Of a stretch of 64,000 nucleotides of DNA, positions 16,088 to 25,012 are shown one piece after another. The position numbers and the translations under genes are program-made. The stretch's first letter is position 1. The number at the start of each line of letters is the position of its first letter. Source of the stretch: Lachnospiraceae bacterium NC2004 (GTDB taxonomy: Bacteria; Bacillota; Clostridia; Lachnospirales; Lachnospiraceae); assembly GCA_000621905.1 (NCBI GenBank), contig JHXB01000010.1:1-64000 (forward strand), read 5' to 3'. The notes under the pieces were generated by a model, which was given only the letters and a program-made list of their open reading frames with translations, had not been told where the DNA came from and did not search any database.

Positions 16088-16345
16088 TCACTCAGCTGTG
16101 TCTCCTTTTATCAGCGCTTCTTTCTGGGCTCTTTTTAGCTGCTTAAATTGATACTCTCTTTTCATTGCCTCTTCTTTAGTTGGAAATGTCTCGTAATATA
16201 CGACCTTAACAGGAAGGCGGGCTCTTGTATATTTGCCACCTTTACCACTGTTATGAGTCTTAACTCTCTTATCTAAATCATTGGTCCAACCGGAGTAGTA
16301 AGTACCATCTGCGCATTCTAGGATGTATGCAACATTTTCCTTCAT
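16088..16345 (-). CDS. GIY-YIG domain protein (UPF0213/YhbQ-like)
   Basis: 85 residues. The motif is YILECADGTYYSGWTNDLDKRVKTHNSGKGGKYTRAR: YIL and YSG stand for GIY-YIG, followed by the catalytic-type Arg and the KGAKYTRxR-like tail of small UPF0213 proteins. The start is set at 16345 after AGAAGGA rather than the longer frame to 16396. Members are putative structure-specific nucleases or DNA-repair accessories of unknown role. It sits between the two inverted operon copies. Confidence 0.85.
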   Translation of the reverse strand: MKENVAYILECADGTYYSGWTNDLDKRVKTHNSGKGGKYTRARLPVKVVYYETFPTKEEAMKREYQFKQLKRAQKEALIKGDTAE

Positions 16346-16432
16346 ATCAGTTCCTTCTTCTTTTACAGTGATAACATTATATATCAAATAGAGCATAAAA
16401 ACCAGCGTGAATCAGGATTCATCTGGTTTTAA

Positions 16433-16480
16433 GTTGCTAACTGATCAATGGGGACAGGTCCCACCGATTAAAGAATTGCT
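16433..16480. repeat. GGGGACAGGTCCC-family repeat, half element
   Basis: Reads GCTAACTGATCAATGGGGAC, AGGTCCCACCGATTAAAGAA, TTGCTAAC. It corresponds to one arm of the long elements at 19273, 27726, 31125 and 42229. Confidence 0.75.
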
Positions 16481-16487
16481 AACTTTA

Positions 16488-17084
16488 TTATTTGTTTATT
16501 ACGGCGATGGCACAAGGCATCTTGCCGTCTACCACATGGTATTCTACATCTTTGTATCCTAAATCATCAAAGAATTTTTGGTAGGATTTAAGATCGAATT
16601 GTTTCTTGAAGTCTGCACCGAGTAAGGAGATAAACTTTACCGCTAAGCGTCCTGTTCCCTTGGACATATTGATGTATGTCGGGATAATAATCTTGCCGCC
16701 GTCTTTGACAACGCGTTCCAATTCAGAAAGCGCTTTTTGAGGTTCCGGCAAAAGATGTATTACATTGCCGGCAACTACCTTGTCGAATCTACTGTCTCTG
16801 CATTTGATATTGGTAATATCTGCCTTCCTAAATGTAGTATTATTGTATCCTCGACATTTCTTAACAGCTCGTCTTAACATTCCTATGGAATAATCGGTAG
16901 CGATGAGTTTCTTACATTTCTTAGCTATGAAAACGCTGATGGCACCGGTTCCACATGCACATTCCAAAACGAAGTCAGAAGGTTCAATAAACTCGGCAAC
17001 CTTAGCACCTGTTCCTCTATAAACCTTGCCGTTATACGCTTTCTCAAATAAGTCATACAGAGGTGAAATCTTATCCCAAAACAT
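16488..17084 (-). CDS. Class I SAM-dependent methyltransferase
   Basis: 198 residues. ECACGTGAISVFIA is the SAM-binding motif I, ATDYSIGM motif II, and FDKVVAGNVIHLLPEPQKAL motif IV with the Methyltransf_11 pattern. The start is chosen at 17084 after AAAGGAG. It has its own promoter (17131-17159) overlapped by a palindrome of the ArsR/SmtB operator type, suggesting control by a metal- or thiol-sensing repressor encoded elsewhere. The substrate is unknown. Confidence 0.8.
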   Translation of the reverse strand: MFWDKISPLYDLFEKAYNGKVYRGTGAKVAEFIEPSDFVLECACGTGAISVFIAKKCKKLIATDYSIGMLRRAVKKCRGYNNTTFRKADITNIKCRDSRFDKVVAGNVIHLLPEPQKALSELERVVKDGGKIIIPTYINMSKGTGRLAVKFISLLGADFKKQFDLKSYQKFFDDLGYKDVEYHVVDGKMPCAIAVINK

Positions 17085-17112
17085 AGTAATGCTCCTTTCT
17101 AAAATGGCTGAC

Positions 17113-17159
17113 ATATGAACAACTGCTCATATAATAATATAACATTTTCTGTTTGTCAA
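17113..17159 (-). promoter_or_regulatory. Methyltransferase promoter with ArsR/SmtB-like operator
   Basis: On the minus strand, TTGACA (17154-17159) and TATTAT (17131-17136) have a 17-base spacer. Overlapping the -10 box and the start site is ATATGAGCA-gt-TGTTCATAT (17113-17132), which fits the ATATGAAcA--TgTTCATAT consensus bound by ArsR/SmtB-family repressors. Confidence 0.6.
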
Positions 17160-17240
17160 GATTTTTCAACATAATTCTTCTACATCTTCTTTAGATAAGT
17201 TTGATATAGAAGAGTTGATAGGAGCATGCTGGAGATTTAA

Positions 17241-17726
17241 TTATTCTATACTGTCTAATAGTTTCTGAATTCTCTCTTTGTTGTCAGAGAATCTGACATT
17301 TTTAAGCATTTGATCAAGGTCGGATTTCTCTTTGTCGGCAAATGCAGCCGCTCCTTCAACACCTGCGGCAGCGCCGGCATTATAATCATTATAAGCCTGC
17401 ACATGTTCTTTTGCAGTAATAATCTCCCAGTACTTGCCGTAGTACTTATCATCAGGAAAATCATACATATACATGTAATCTCTTAACGAACCGTAATGGC
17501 CTTCGTAATACGCCTCATCGTAGAATGTTGTATCATCTGCCAACTCGGAGTTTTTTCTAATCAATCCAGCTCTTATACTCATGTCAATAACTGCATAAAG
17601 GAGTATGATAAGTAATACGAATAAGATAAATATTCTGAACCTAAACCAAACACGATTAGGACTTTTGTAGTTAATTTTAGTAGTATTATTTTTTTTGTTT
17701 TTATTTCTATTTTTATTATTTCCCAT
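17241..17726 (-). CDS. Small membrane protein (copy 2, gene C)
   Basis: 161 residues; the paralog of 15585-16040 with an extra asparagine/lysine-rich N-terminus. One membrane segment (FRIFILFVLLIILLYAVID). The start at 17726 overlaps the end of gene B by 11 bases, as in copy 1; the longer frame upstream is a shadow of gene B. The identity to copy 1 is highest around the membrane segment and the last 70 residues. Confidence 0.7.
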   Translation of the reverse strand: MGNNKNRNKNKKNNTTKINYKSPNRVWFRFRIFILFVLLIILLYAVIDMSIRAGLIRKNSELADDTTFYDEAYYEGHYGSLRDYMYMYDFPDDKYYGKYWEIITAKEHVQAYNDYNAGAAAGVEGAAAFADKEKSDLDQMLKNVRFSDNKERIQKLLDSIE

Positions 17727-18435
17727 ATGCCGCAATTCTCCTTGCCTTAAGCTTTTTGCACAATTCTGTGAGTTCACCAGATTCCCACACATTTTCAGGA
17801 TCGGCAAGCCATTCCACTTCGCTGTCATCACACATCATAGTACCCTTCCAAAACGCTAAGATTCTGGCGTTGTATAACTCGTACTGTTTAGCATTTTCTG
17901 GATACTCCTTATCGTACATACCTATCACATGTGAGTAAATGTGCATCGCATCATCCATAACCATGGCGACATAGGCGGGATCCCATTTGTTGGCGTCATC
18001 AGACAGGTATCTCATCCTGTATGTAAGGAATTCATTGTAATACCTCGCCATAAGCGCTGACTGTCTAAGGTACTCGGGAGTAGAATCATCAAAGTTGTCC
18101 TTCTTATCCATATATCTGTACAAATCATAGTATTCTCCGGCATCGTGAAGGTTCTCCATATTTTTCTTAGTAGACAATATCGAGCCGCCAGAAAATGAAT
18201 CAATGACAGCCAGAACTATAAGCGTAACAATCACAAAAAATATCATTCTATTTAAAATCTTGCTTGCAACATAAGGAACATATCGCTTTTTTTCAACTTT
18301 CATTTGACGTTCAAGCTTCTCTATGGTCTCAGTTCTTTTGATAAGCCAGAACTTACCGACTAAATTCTCCGTTTCACAGTACGGGCATCTAAGTTCTGCT
18401 GTACGATAATTAGCTCCGCAACTTTTACATTTCAT
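17716..18435 (-). CDS. Zinc-ribbon membrane protein (copy 2, gene B)
   Basis: 239 residues with CKSCG...CPYC at the N-terminus, one membrane segment (RMIFFVIVTLIVLAVID) and a soluble C-terminal domain nearly colinear with copy 1. It starts two bases after the stop of gene A. Confidence 0.75.
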   Translation of the reverse strand: MKCKSCGANYRTAELRCPYCETENLVGKFWLIKRTETIEKLERQMKVEKKRYVPYVASKILNRMIFFVIVTLIVLAVIDSFSGGSILSTKKNMENLHDAGEYYDLYRYMDKKDNFDDSTPEYLRQSALMARYYNEFLTYRMRYLSDDANKWDPAYVAMVMDDAMHIYSHVIGMYDKEYPENAKQYELYNARILAFWKGTMMCDDSEVEWLADPENVWESGELTELCKKLKARRIAAYGK

Positions 18436-18437
18436 TA

Positions 18438-19190
18438 CTAATTCCCCATCTTTCTTTCAACTAAAATATGAGCCAATTCCGAGTAATCGGTATTCTTGTC
18501 GACATAGATTTCCTCCGCGTCCTCTAACTCCTGGTCGGTGATTCCCCACACATTTTTAAGTGTGTCCTCAACCTCGCCGGATAGCTTGTCAACTGCTTCA
18601 CCTTCATCGTAAATAAAGCCTTTATCCCTAAAATTCTGTGCGCGAAGAAGCGCCCAAATGCTTTCTCTTATCTCCTCCTTAAGCTGCTCCGCACGCTGTT
18701 CGTTGGTATAACTGCTATCTTCCGCAACAGCCTTAAGTCCCCTTATCGCAGAGTCACTGTATATATATATTTCAGCGGTGTTCGCGTATTTGCCGAATGA
18801 GCCGCCCCAACCGGAACTTGCATAATATGTGTCTGCCATTTTCTCATAGTCGCCCGCTTGATAATATTCCTCTAACACTTTAACAAGTTTTTCTTTGCTG
18901 TTGTACTTAGTCTCTTCTGCCAGCCTGTCACCCCTGTTAAACAAAACAACAACACTCAGTATAGCTGCAACAAAAAAGATTATGACTCCGATATATACTT
19001 TGGTGTTCTTCTTGACAAGCGTCTTAGGCAAATGTTTGATTTCCTCGTTGTGCTCTTCAATCAAATCCTCTATCTTGTCTTCTTCAGCCTGCTTCGCAAG
19101 CTCTTCATTTTCGTATTGACAATATGGGCAAATGATAGCGTCCGCCGGTATCAAAGCACCGCAATTCGCACAGTAAACCTCTTCCTTCAT
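18438..19190 (-). CDS. Zinc-ribbon membrane protein (copy 2, gene A)
   Basis: 250 residues; CANCG...CPYC zinc ribbon, one membrane segment (about 66-85) and a conserved outer domain including YYQAGDYEKMADTYYASSGW. A TAGGAGAG ribosome binding site like that of copy 1 precedes the ATG. Divergence from copy 1 is spread along the gene, so the duplication is not recent. Confidence 0.75.
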   Translation of the reverse strand: MKEEVYCANCGALIPADAIICPYCQYENEELAKQAEEDKIEDLIEEHNEEIKHLPKTLVKKNTKVYIGVIIFFVAAILSVVVLFNRGDRLAEETKYNSKEKLVKVLEEYYQAGDYEKMADTYYASSGWGGSFGKYANTAEIYIYSDSAIRGLKAVAEDSSYTNEQRAEQLKEEIRESIWALLRAQNFRDKGFIYDEGEAVDKLSGEVEDTLKNVWGITDQELEDAEEIYVDKNTDYSELAHILVERKMGN

Positions 19191-19272
19191 AATAACGATC
19201 TCTCCTAATTCTTAAATGTCCGTAAGACCTCCACTATTATTACTTACCTTTATGCTTACGTCAAGAGTATTT

Positions 19273-19353
19273 GCTAACTGAACAATGGGGACAGGTCCCG
19301 CCGATAAAAGAATTGCTAAATTCAATGGAACCTGTCCCCGTTGATCAGTTAGC
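19273..19353. repeat. GGGGACAGGTCCC-family repeat, full inverted element
   Basis: The left arm GCTAACTGAACAATGGGGAC and right arm GGAACCTGTCCCCGTTGATC with CAGTTAGC are near complements across a centre containing GATAAAAGAATTGC. The size and form resemble a small non-autonomous palindromic element. Confidence 0.8.
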
Positions 19354-19398
19354 TGGTATTTGTTTCACTTTTGTTGTATAATATGGGTTATAACTGGG

Positions 19399-19414
19399 GT
19401 AGGTATAAACCTAC
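19399..19414 (+). promoter_or_regulatory. Small hairpin in the leader of the 956-residue gene
   Basis: GTAGGT pairs with ACCTAC around ATAA, just downstream of a TATAAT at about 19375 and 25 bases before the start codon. Role unknown; no convincing -35 box was found. Confidence 0.3.
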
Positions 19415-19438
19415 ATTATTATGAAAGGGGCGCGTGTA

Positions 19439-22309
19439 ATGAAAGAAAATGAAGTGATTAACGAAGAGCCTAAGAAGAGTTTTGGTCAGGCTATGGCCGG
19501 ACTTCCTAAGGCAGCATGGACCGCCGAGACGAAGCTTAAGGGCGTTAACCTTGAAACTCTCATGCATATGTTTTACAATTCGGATGCATCGGGAGAAGAG
19601 CTTACCTCAAAACTCGAAGGGTTTAAGTATGCTAAGCGTCTTAAGGATTTGACTAACATTGCTTTTGCGGGGATTAAAGGTGACTGGAATGACGTTATGA
19701 TTGATGCCGAAAGCGCAGAGGAGCTATGGGCTAAGAAGTACGCTCATGTGACGGACAAGGACCAGAAGGAACTTATGTATCAGCTTGAGTTGCTTAACCA
19801 GATTTTTAACGGAACTTCAGAGATTGATGTCGAGGGCAATTTGGTTGTTTCTCAGGGCTCAAGACAAGAACTCAGAAGTGAAATCATGAACGAGTATAAC
19901 GCTAACAAGCCTGCAAGCAAGGTCGATGACGAGCCGGAGCCTTCATTTGAAGAGGATGAGCCTGAGGCAAATGCTGACGAGCCGGAAGCAATCAAAGATT
20001 CTCTTGATGCTGACGCCTTTAAAGCATTTTCTGAAAATGCATACGACAGAGTGATTAAGTCAAACGGTGCGATAGGTATCGCGATGGAGCCGGTTGCCAT
20101 GGTCGGTGCTATGCTTAACGGTAAGAATTCAAGCGCGGAGATTATCGAGTCTTACAAGAATTTTAGACATAAGAAGAGTCTTGATAATGCAATCGATAAC
20201 TTTATGAAGGAGATTGATAATCCTGAGCGTGCTGCACTTCTTAAAGAGCAGGGTATCGACATCGCCTCGACGATTAGAGTTGAGGGACAGACCCTTGCTG
20301 AGCGTTACGGCGAGAAGTACAAAGATGTCGAAGATCTTGAACTCAAAGAGCGACTCTGTAAGATGGAGCTCATGAACGAGATCGGCAATGCATTTATGAT
20401 GGGAAAGAAGGGCCATATGCCGGTGATTACCGCAGATACTTTTGTGATGGAGAACGGTAATTTTGTCAAGGCTGAGCCAATGTCTGTGACTGTTGAAAAG
20501 CCTAAGAGACAGGTTGTTGTTGAGGATGTCGAGGATGTCGAGGCTGAAAAACACGAACTCACTCCTGAGGAACTTAAGGCTGAGGTCATGGCCAAGACCG
20601 AGAGTTTGTTATACAAGCCGAAAGCACCGCTAAGAGGTGATGTCGTTCTCTCTGACAGTCTACAGTCTAAGTGGTCTGCGTTAAAGCAGATTCACGGCAT
20701 TCATAATGAACTTAAGAATGCTGCCGAGAGGCTTGACGCCGTGGAGAAAGGCAGTAAGGATACAGCACTTTATGAGGAAATGAGAAATGCTTTAGAGGAC
20801 TGTGTAAAGTACTCTGATATTGAGAATTCAGAAGCTAGCATTGTCAAATTCAATGATGCGATGGACAGATATGTAAAGGCTTCAGAGACTTATTATAAAG
20901 AGCGCAAGGGACTTATCTTCGGACCTGCAACAGATGTCGGTAAGCTTCGCTTAAAGGAAGCCAAAGAGGCTATGGATAAGTATCCTGCACTTATGGATAG
21001 TCTTAAAGGGACTGTAGGGTATATTGATGAGGACGGCATTGCAAGTCGTCCGTTTGTTGAGATTGCCCGAGATGCTATTAATGAGGCAAGGGAAGCCGGT
21101 AGCAATAAGTTTTCACTCAGAGAGTTTGAGGGTAAGTTCGGACCTGAGTACATGGAGGATGCAGCCAAGAAGTATCTTAAGGACGCAGGTAAGGCTATCA
21201 ATACTCAGTCGGTTGCTGATTTAGCGTTTGACGGAGGTTTTATTACAGTTGTAGAGAGTAATCCTGCCGGCTATATTAAGGATTATGAGCATTATCTTGC
21301 TGCATGTGAGTTTTTAACTGCTCATTACAAAGCGATTAACAATGACGAGACTTTGGACGAGAAGGCAAGAAGAGAGGCTGACAGCATGTCTCGGGGTGAG
21401 AAGCTCCATCAGAAAGCGCTGGCTCTGGCCGGTGATCCTCAGTTCATTGAGAACTATGAAAATAAAGGCAGTTCATTTGTTGAGGCGTGGGAGAATAAGA
21501 TAAAAGCCGAGGCTTATCTGAATGTTAAGAACGGCGTGGAGCCTACATTTGCCGAGGTGAAAGCACTTAGTGAGAACAAGATATTTAGGATGATAGCTGG
21601 CAAGAATCCTACTGAATTTGCGAACAAATGGGACGCTGATACCAAAAAGGCTAACGAGCTTAAGGAGAAGTATAAGCAGGAGCTTGAGAACCTGACATAT
21701 GGACTTAAAGACTATGAGGGTAGCTTAGCTACTTACGTTAAGGATTATTATGAACCTAACGAGGAGGAAGCGGCTGCCTATGAGGAGGCCATGGAAGGCG
21801 TGAAGGCTAGAAAAGAAGCCATAAAGGAAGAGAAGGAGAGAATCTTTGACGCAAGACAGGAACTCGAGGATATGGAGGATTCTCCGGAAAAAGAAGAGAA
21901 GAAAGCTCAGATTGACAAGGATGCCGAGGCGCTTGATAAGACAGTTAAGGCTTATAAGCAGGATAAGGCAAATGTTATTACGGAGCATCTTCTTCCTGGA
22001 TTCCTTACGAGAGTTGCGTTCCTTAAGGCTACGCAGGATCCTGTTGCAGGAGATGATATTTGCCGATTGATGGCGACATCTGCTAATCAGGAAGAGGCTG
22101 TTTGCGATTCTATATTAGATAATATCAAGAAGCCTGAAAATGCTAAATTGTTAATGGACAATAGTCTTAAAGAGGCTATTGAAAACGGAAGCATCGTCGA
22201 GAGATTGGTTCCGGGAGTTAAGAAGGAAGCACAGGGTGCTAAGCCTGAAGCAGCGAAGAAGAATATCCAATCAAGGAAGTCTGAGGCTGCACCTAGACTT
22301 GGAGTTTAG
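19439..22309 (+). CDS. Large unknown soluble protein, 956 residues
   Basis: The start at 19439 follows AAAGGGG. The protein is highly charged, almost wholly helical, with no signal peptide or membrane segment. It contains acidic/proline linkers (about 160-185 and 355-375), a long charged coiled coil (about 770-850) and a basic, alanine-rich C-terminus. Segments FRMIAGKNPTEFANKWD and YYKERKG...GKLRLKEAKEAM recur in the 1668-residue protein at 42484, so the two are paralogs. A strong terminator follows. Function unknown. Confidence 0.75.
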   Translation: MKENEVINEEPKKSFGQAMAGLPKAAWTAETKLKGVNLETLMHMFYNSDASGEELTSKLEGFKYAKRLKDLTNIAFAGIKGDWNDVMIDAESAEELWAKKYAHVTDKDQKELMYQLELLNQIFNGTSEIDVEGNLVVSQGSRQELRSEIMNEYNANKPASKVDDEPEPSFEEDEPEANADEPEAIKDSLDADAFKAFSENAYDRVIKSNGAIGIAMEPVAMVGAMLNGKNSSAEIIESYKNFRHKKSLDNAIDNFMKEIDNPERAALLKEQGIDIASTIRVEGQTLAERYGEKYKDVEDLELKERLCKMELMNEIGNAFMMGKKGHMPVITADTFVMENGNFVKAEPMSVTVEKPKRQVVVEDVEDVEAEKHELTPEELKAEVMAKTESLLYKPKAPLRGDVVLSDSLQSKWSALKQIHGIHNELKNAAERLDAVEKGSKDTALYEEMRNALEDCVKYSDIENSEASIVKFNDAMDRYVKASETYYKERKGLIFGPATDVGKLRLKEAKEAMDKYPALMDSLKGTVGYIDEDGIASRPFVEIARDAINEAREAGSNKFSLREFEGKFGPEYMEDAAKKYLKDAGKAINTQSVADLAFDGGFITVVESNPAGYIKDYEHYLAACEFLTAHYKAINNDETLDEKARREADSMSRGEKLHQKALALAGDPQFIENYENKGSSFVEAWENKIKAEAYLNVKNGVEPTFAEVKALSENKIFRMIAGKNPTEFANKWDADTKKANELKEKYKQELENLTYGLKDYEGSLATYVKDYYEPNEEEAAAYEEAMEGVKARKEAIKEEKERIFDARQELEDMEDSPEKEEKKAQIDKDAEALDKTVKAYKQDKANVITEHLLPGFLTRVAFLKATQDPVAGDDICRLMATSANQEEAVCDSILDNIKKPENAKLLMDNSLKEAIENGSIVERLVPGVKKEAQGAKPEAAKKNIQSRKSEAAPRLGV

Positions 22310-22340
22310 AATTCTAGAGAGTTTTATAAGAGTTTTATAG

Positions 22341-22384
22341 GGGTCTGTCCCCCTGGCCTGACCAGGGGGACAGACCCTGTTTTT
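22341..22384 (+). terminator. Strong terminator made from a dispersed repeat
   Basis: GGGTCTGTCCCCCTGG (22341-22356) pairs perfectly with CCAGGGGGACAGACCC (22362-22377) and is followed by a T tract. It belongs to the GGGGACAG repeat family but is a complete hairpin. Confidence 0.9.
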
Positions 22385-22392
22385 ATATGTAT

Positions 22393-22421
22393 TTGACACT
22401 ATTTTTTACTTTGAGTATAAT
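22393..22421 (+). promoter_or_regulatory. Promoter of the histidine kinase pair
   Basis: TTGACA (22393-22398), a 17-base spacer and TATAAT (22416-22421), both consensus. The first start codon is at 22508 after AAAGGGAG. Confidence 0.8.
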
Positions 22422-22507
22422 ATTTAGGGTAATTGCAGTAATAAATCAAGGATAATTAATGTCTATTTTCCTTGGCTTGATATTATATATTAAAGGGAGT
22501 ATGGGTT

Positions 22508-25009
22508 ATGAATAATAAATTGGGAGATAACTCAATATTTGAAATATCTCATCTGATGATTCTTATTTCACTTTCCTTGTTTTCGATTATACTTATCGGA
22601 GAGACTTATCTTATGGGTTGGGAGACATGGATAGTATTTGTCATAGTTGTCGCTGTACTTGGAAGTTGGTTTATGCATATTCAGAATATATTAACATCCT
22701 ATCAGCGACTATGGATATACTCTGTTATAACGATGTTTATTACATTTTTCTACGGCACTCATCTCACAAGCACATACGACTTAGCGGGCGTGGTTGCTGC
22801 ACTTATTGTGTTATCTACCATGACCGGTGTCAAAGCGTTTATAAATATGTGACAGGCTACATATTACGCTATTCTTGCCTACGATTTGGTGGTTATGTGG
22901 AAGCAGGGGTACACATTTGACAGGTTGACGGTTTCAAGAACTTTACTTCATATCTTCCTCATTTTCATAATTGGCAAATGTGCCCGAGACATCATTAATA
23001 AATGGGCTGAGATTCTTTATCGCTCCAAGGACGAGATCGAACTTCTCCAGGAGTCTACTACGCGTCTTAATGATTTCCTTGCAAATGTATCACACGAGAT
23101 TAGAACACCGATTAATGCTGTAATCGGTCTTACTGACGTATGCATAGAAAAAGAAGATAATCCGGATATAAAGAACGATCTTATTTCGGTTGAAAATGCC
23201 GGCAGGCGCGTTGCCAAGCAGATTAGCGACGTACTAGATTATTCCGAGATAGAAATGAAAAAGCTTGCTGTGAACGTAGAACATTATATGCTTTTTTCAG
23301 TTGTTAATGACGTCGTCACTGAGTTGGCTTATGTCAAGCCGGAGCATCTAGAGCTTGTTGTGGATGTGGATGCAGCGTGTCCTTCAATGATGGCTACCGA
23401 TGTTCCTAAGCTTAAAACAATTATGTGGCATCTTATATCCAACGGCATTAAATATACCAGAGAAGGTGGAGTGTATGTTCACATCTATTCAGTTACTCAG
23501 GATTATGGCGTTAACCTTTGTATTGATGTAGAAGATACAGGTATTGGTATGGCTCAGGATGAAATAGAGCATATCTACGAGCATTTCTACCAGGGCGACT
23601 CAGGAAGAACCAGATCCACCAGCGGTCTTGGGCTTGGTATGGCCATTGTTTCGGGATTTGTTAAGGCTCTTGGTGGTTTCATGATCATAAATTCAGAACC
23701 GGGTAAGGGAACTAAGGTTAAAGTCTCTATTCCTCAGGAAGTTGTAGATCCATCTAAGTGCATGTCTCTTAGTACCAAAGATACAGTCAGTATCGGAGCA
23801 TTTTTGCGTTTCGGTAAATTCGCTAATCTTCAGGTTCGCGAGTCCTATAACATTATGGTAAAACATATTGTTCAGGGACTCGGTGTTGTCATGCGCTGGG
23901 TTGAGTCTAAGGATAAACTTCAGGAATTAACGGACAATATGGAGCTTACGCACTTGTTTGTGGGTGAAGAGGAATACTTAGATAATATTGAACTCATAGA
24001 AAGCTACGCTAAGAAGATGGTTGTGGCCGTTGTTGCCAATCCCGATATCTACCGACCGAAAGACTCCAAAGTCAGAATATTGCCAAAGCCTTTCTATTGT
24101 TTCCCGGTAGCTACACTGCTTAATCAGGATCCGACTGTAGATGAGGACAGAGTGTCTAAGTTAATGTGTACCGGAGTAAAAGCTTTAGTGGTGGATGATG
24201 AGCCTATGAACCACACGGTTGCAAAGGGTATTTTCAAACGCTACGGAATGGAAGTGTTCACGGCGGATTCCGGCAAAGAATCAATCGAAATGTGTGAGAT
24301 TAACGATTACGATATCATTTTCATGGATCATATGATGCCGGAGATGGATGGTATCGAGGCGATGAAACGTATAAGGACCGTCCTTACAAAGCAGCATAAA
24401 GAGGTCCCTATAGTTGCATTGACCGCCAATGCTGTGAGTACAGCAAAGAAGATGTTCTTACGAGAGGGATTTGATGGCTTTATCAGTAAGCCTATCGAGC
24501 TTTCGGAATTAGAGCGTGTGCTCCGTAAAGTATTGCCGAGTGAGCTATGTGTAGATGTTTATGAAGATGAAGAAGTTGTGGTTGAAGCACCGACGGAGTC
24601 TAAGGAAGAGAAGTCGCTTTCACCTTTAGAGCAACTATCAGCTCTAGGTATCGACACTCATGAAGGTTTGAATTATTGTCAGAAGGACGAGAATTTCTAT
24701 AAACAGCTTCTTATGGAATATGCGAATAGTGCGTCAAAGAAGCAGCAGGATATAGATAAGTTCTTTGGTGATATGGATTACGCCAACTACAGAATAGCTG
24801 CTCATGCATTGAAGAGCACATCCAAGATGATTGGTGCTACTGATTTAAGTGACCGTGCCAAGGCACTTGAAGATGCTTCTAAGACAGAAGATGGAGAGTA
24901 CATTAAAGCTCATCATAAGGATGTTATGGAAGAGTATAAACATTTGGTCGAAGGAATTTTAAAGGCTTATGAGGAACCTTCAGAGTCCGGAAAGGCAGAG
25001 GAGGTGTAG
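22508..25009 (+). pseudogene. Hybrid histidine kinase (HisKA-HATPase-REC-Hpt) with an in-frame TGA
   Basis: The frame from ATG 22508 encodes four membrane segments, meets TGA at 22850-22852, and continues in the same frame to 25009 (about 833 residues). After the TGA come a last membrane segment, HisKA with NVSHEIRTPINAVIGL (about 196), HATPase with DTGIGM and GLGLGMAI, a degenerate receiver-like region, a REC domain with FMDHMMPEMDG (about 606), and an Hpt with AAHALKS (about 767). The TGA is followed by CAG and probably replaces TGG (Trp). If not read through, only the part from TTG 22886 could be made, lacking most of the sensor. Confidence 0.8.
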
Positions 25010-25012
25010 ACC

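Noticed and set aside
17727-17831. Extended N-terminus of copy 2 gene C
   Set aside because: The added codons are a frame-shadow of gene B; the ATG at 17726 matches the paralog's start and overlap.
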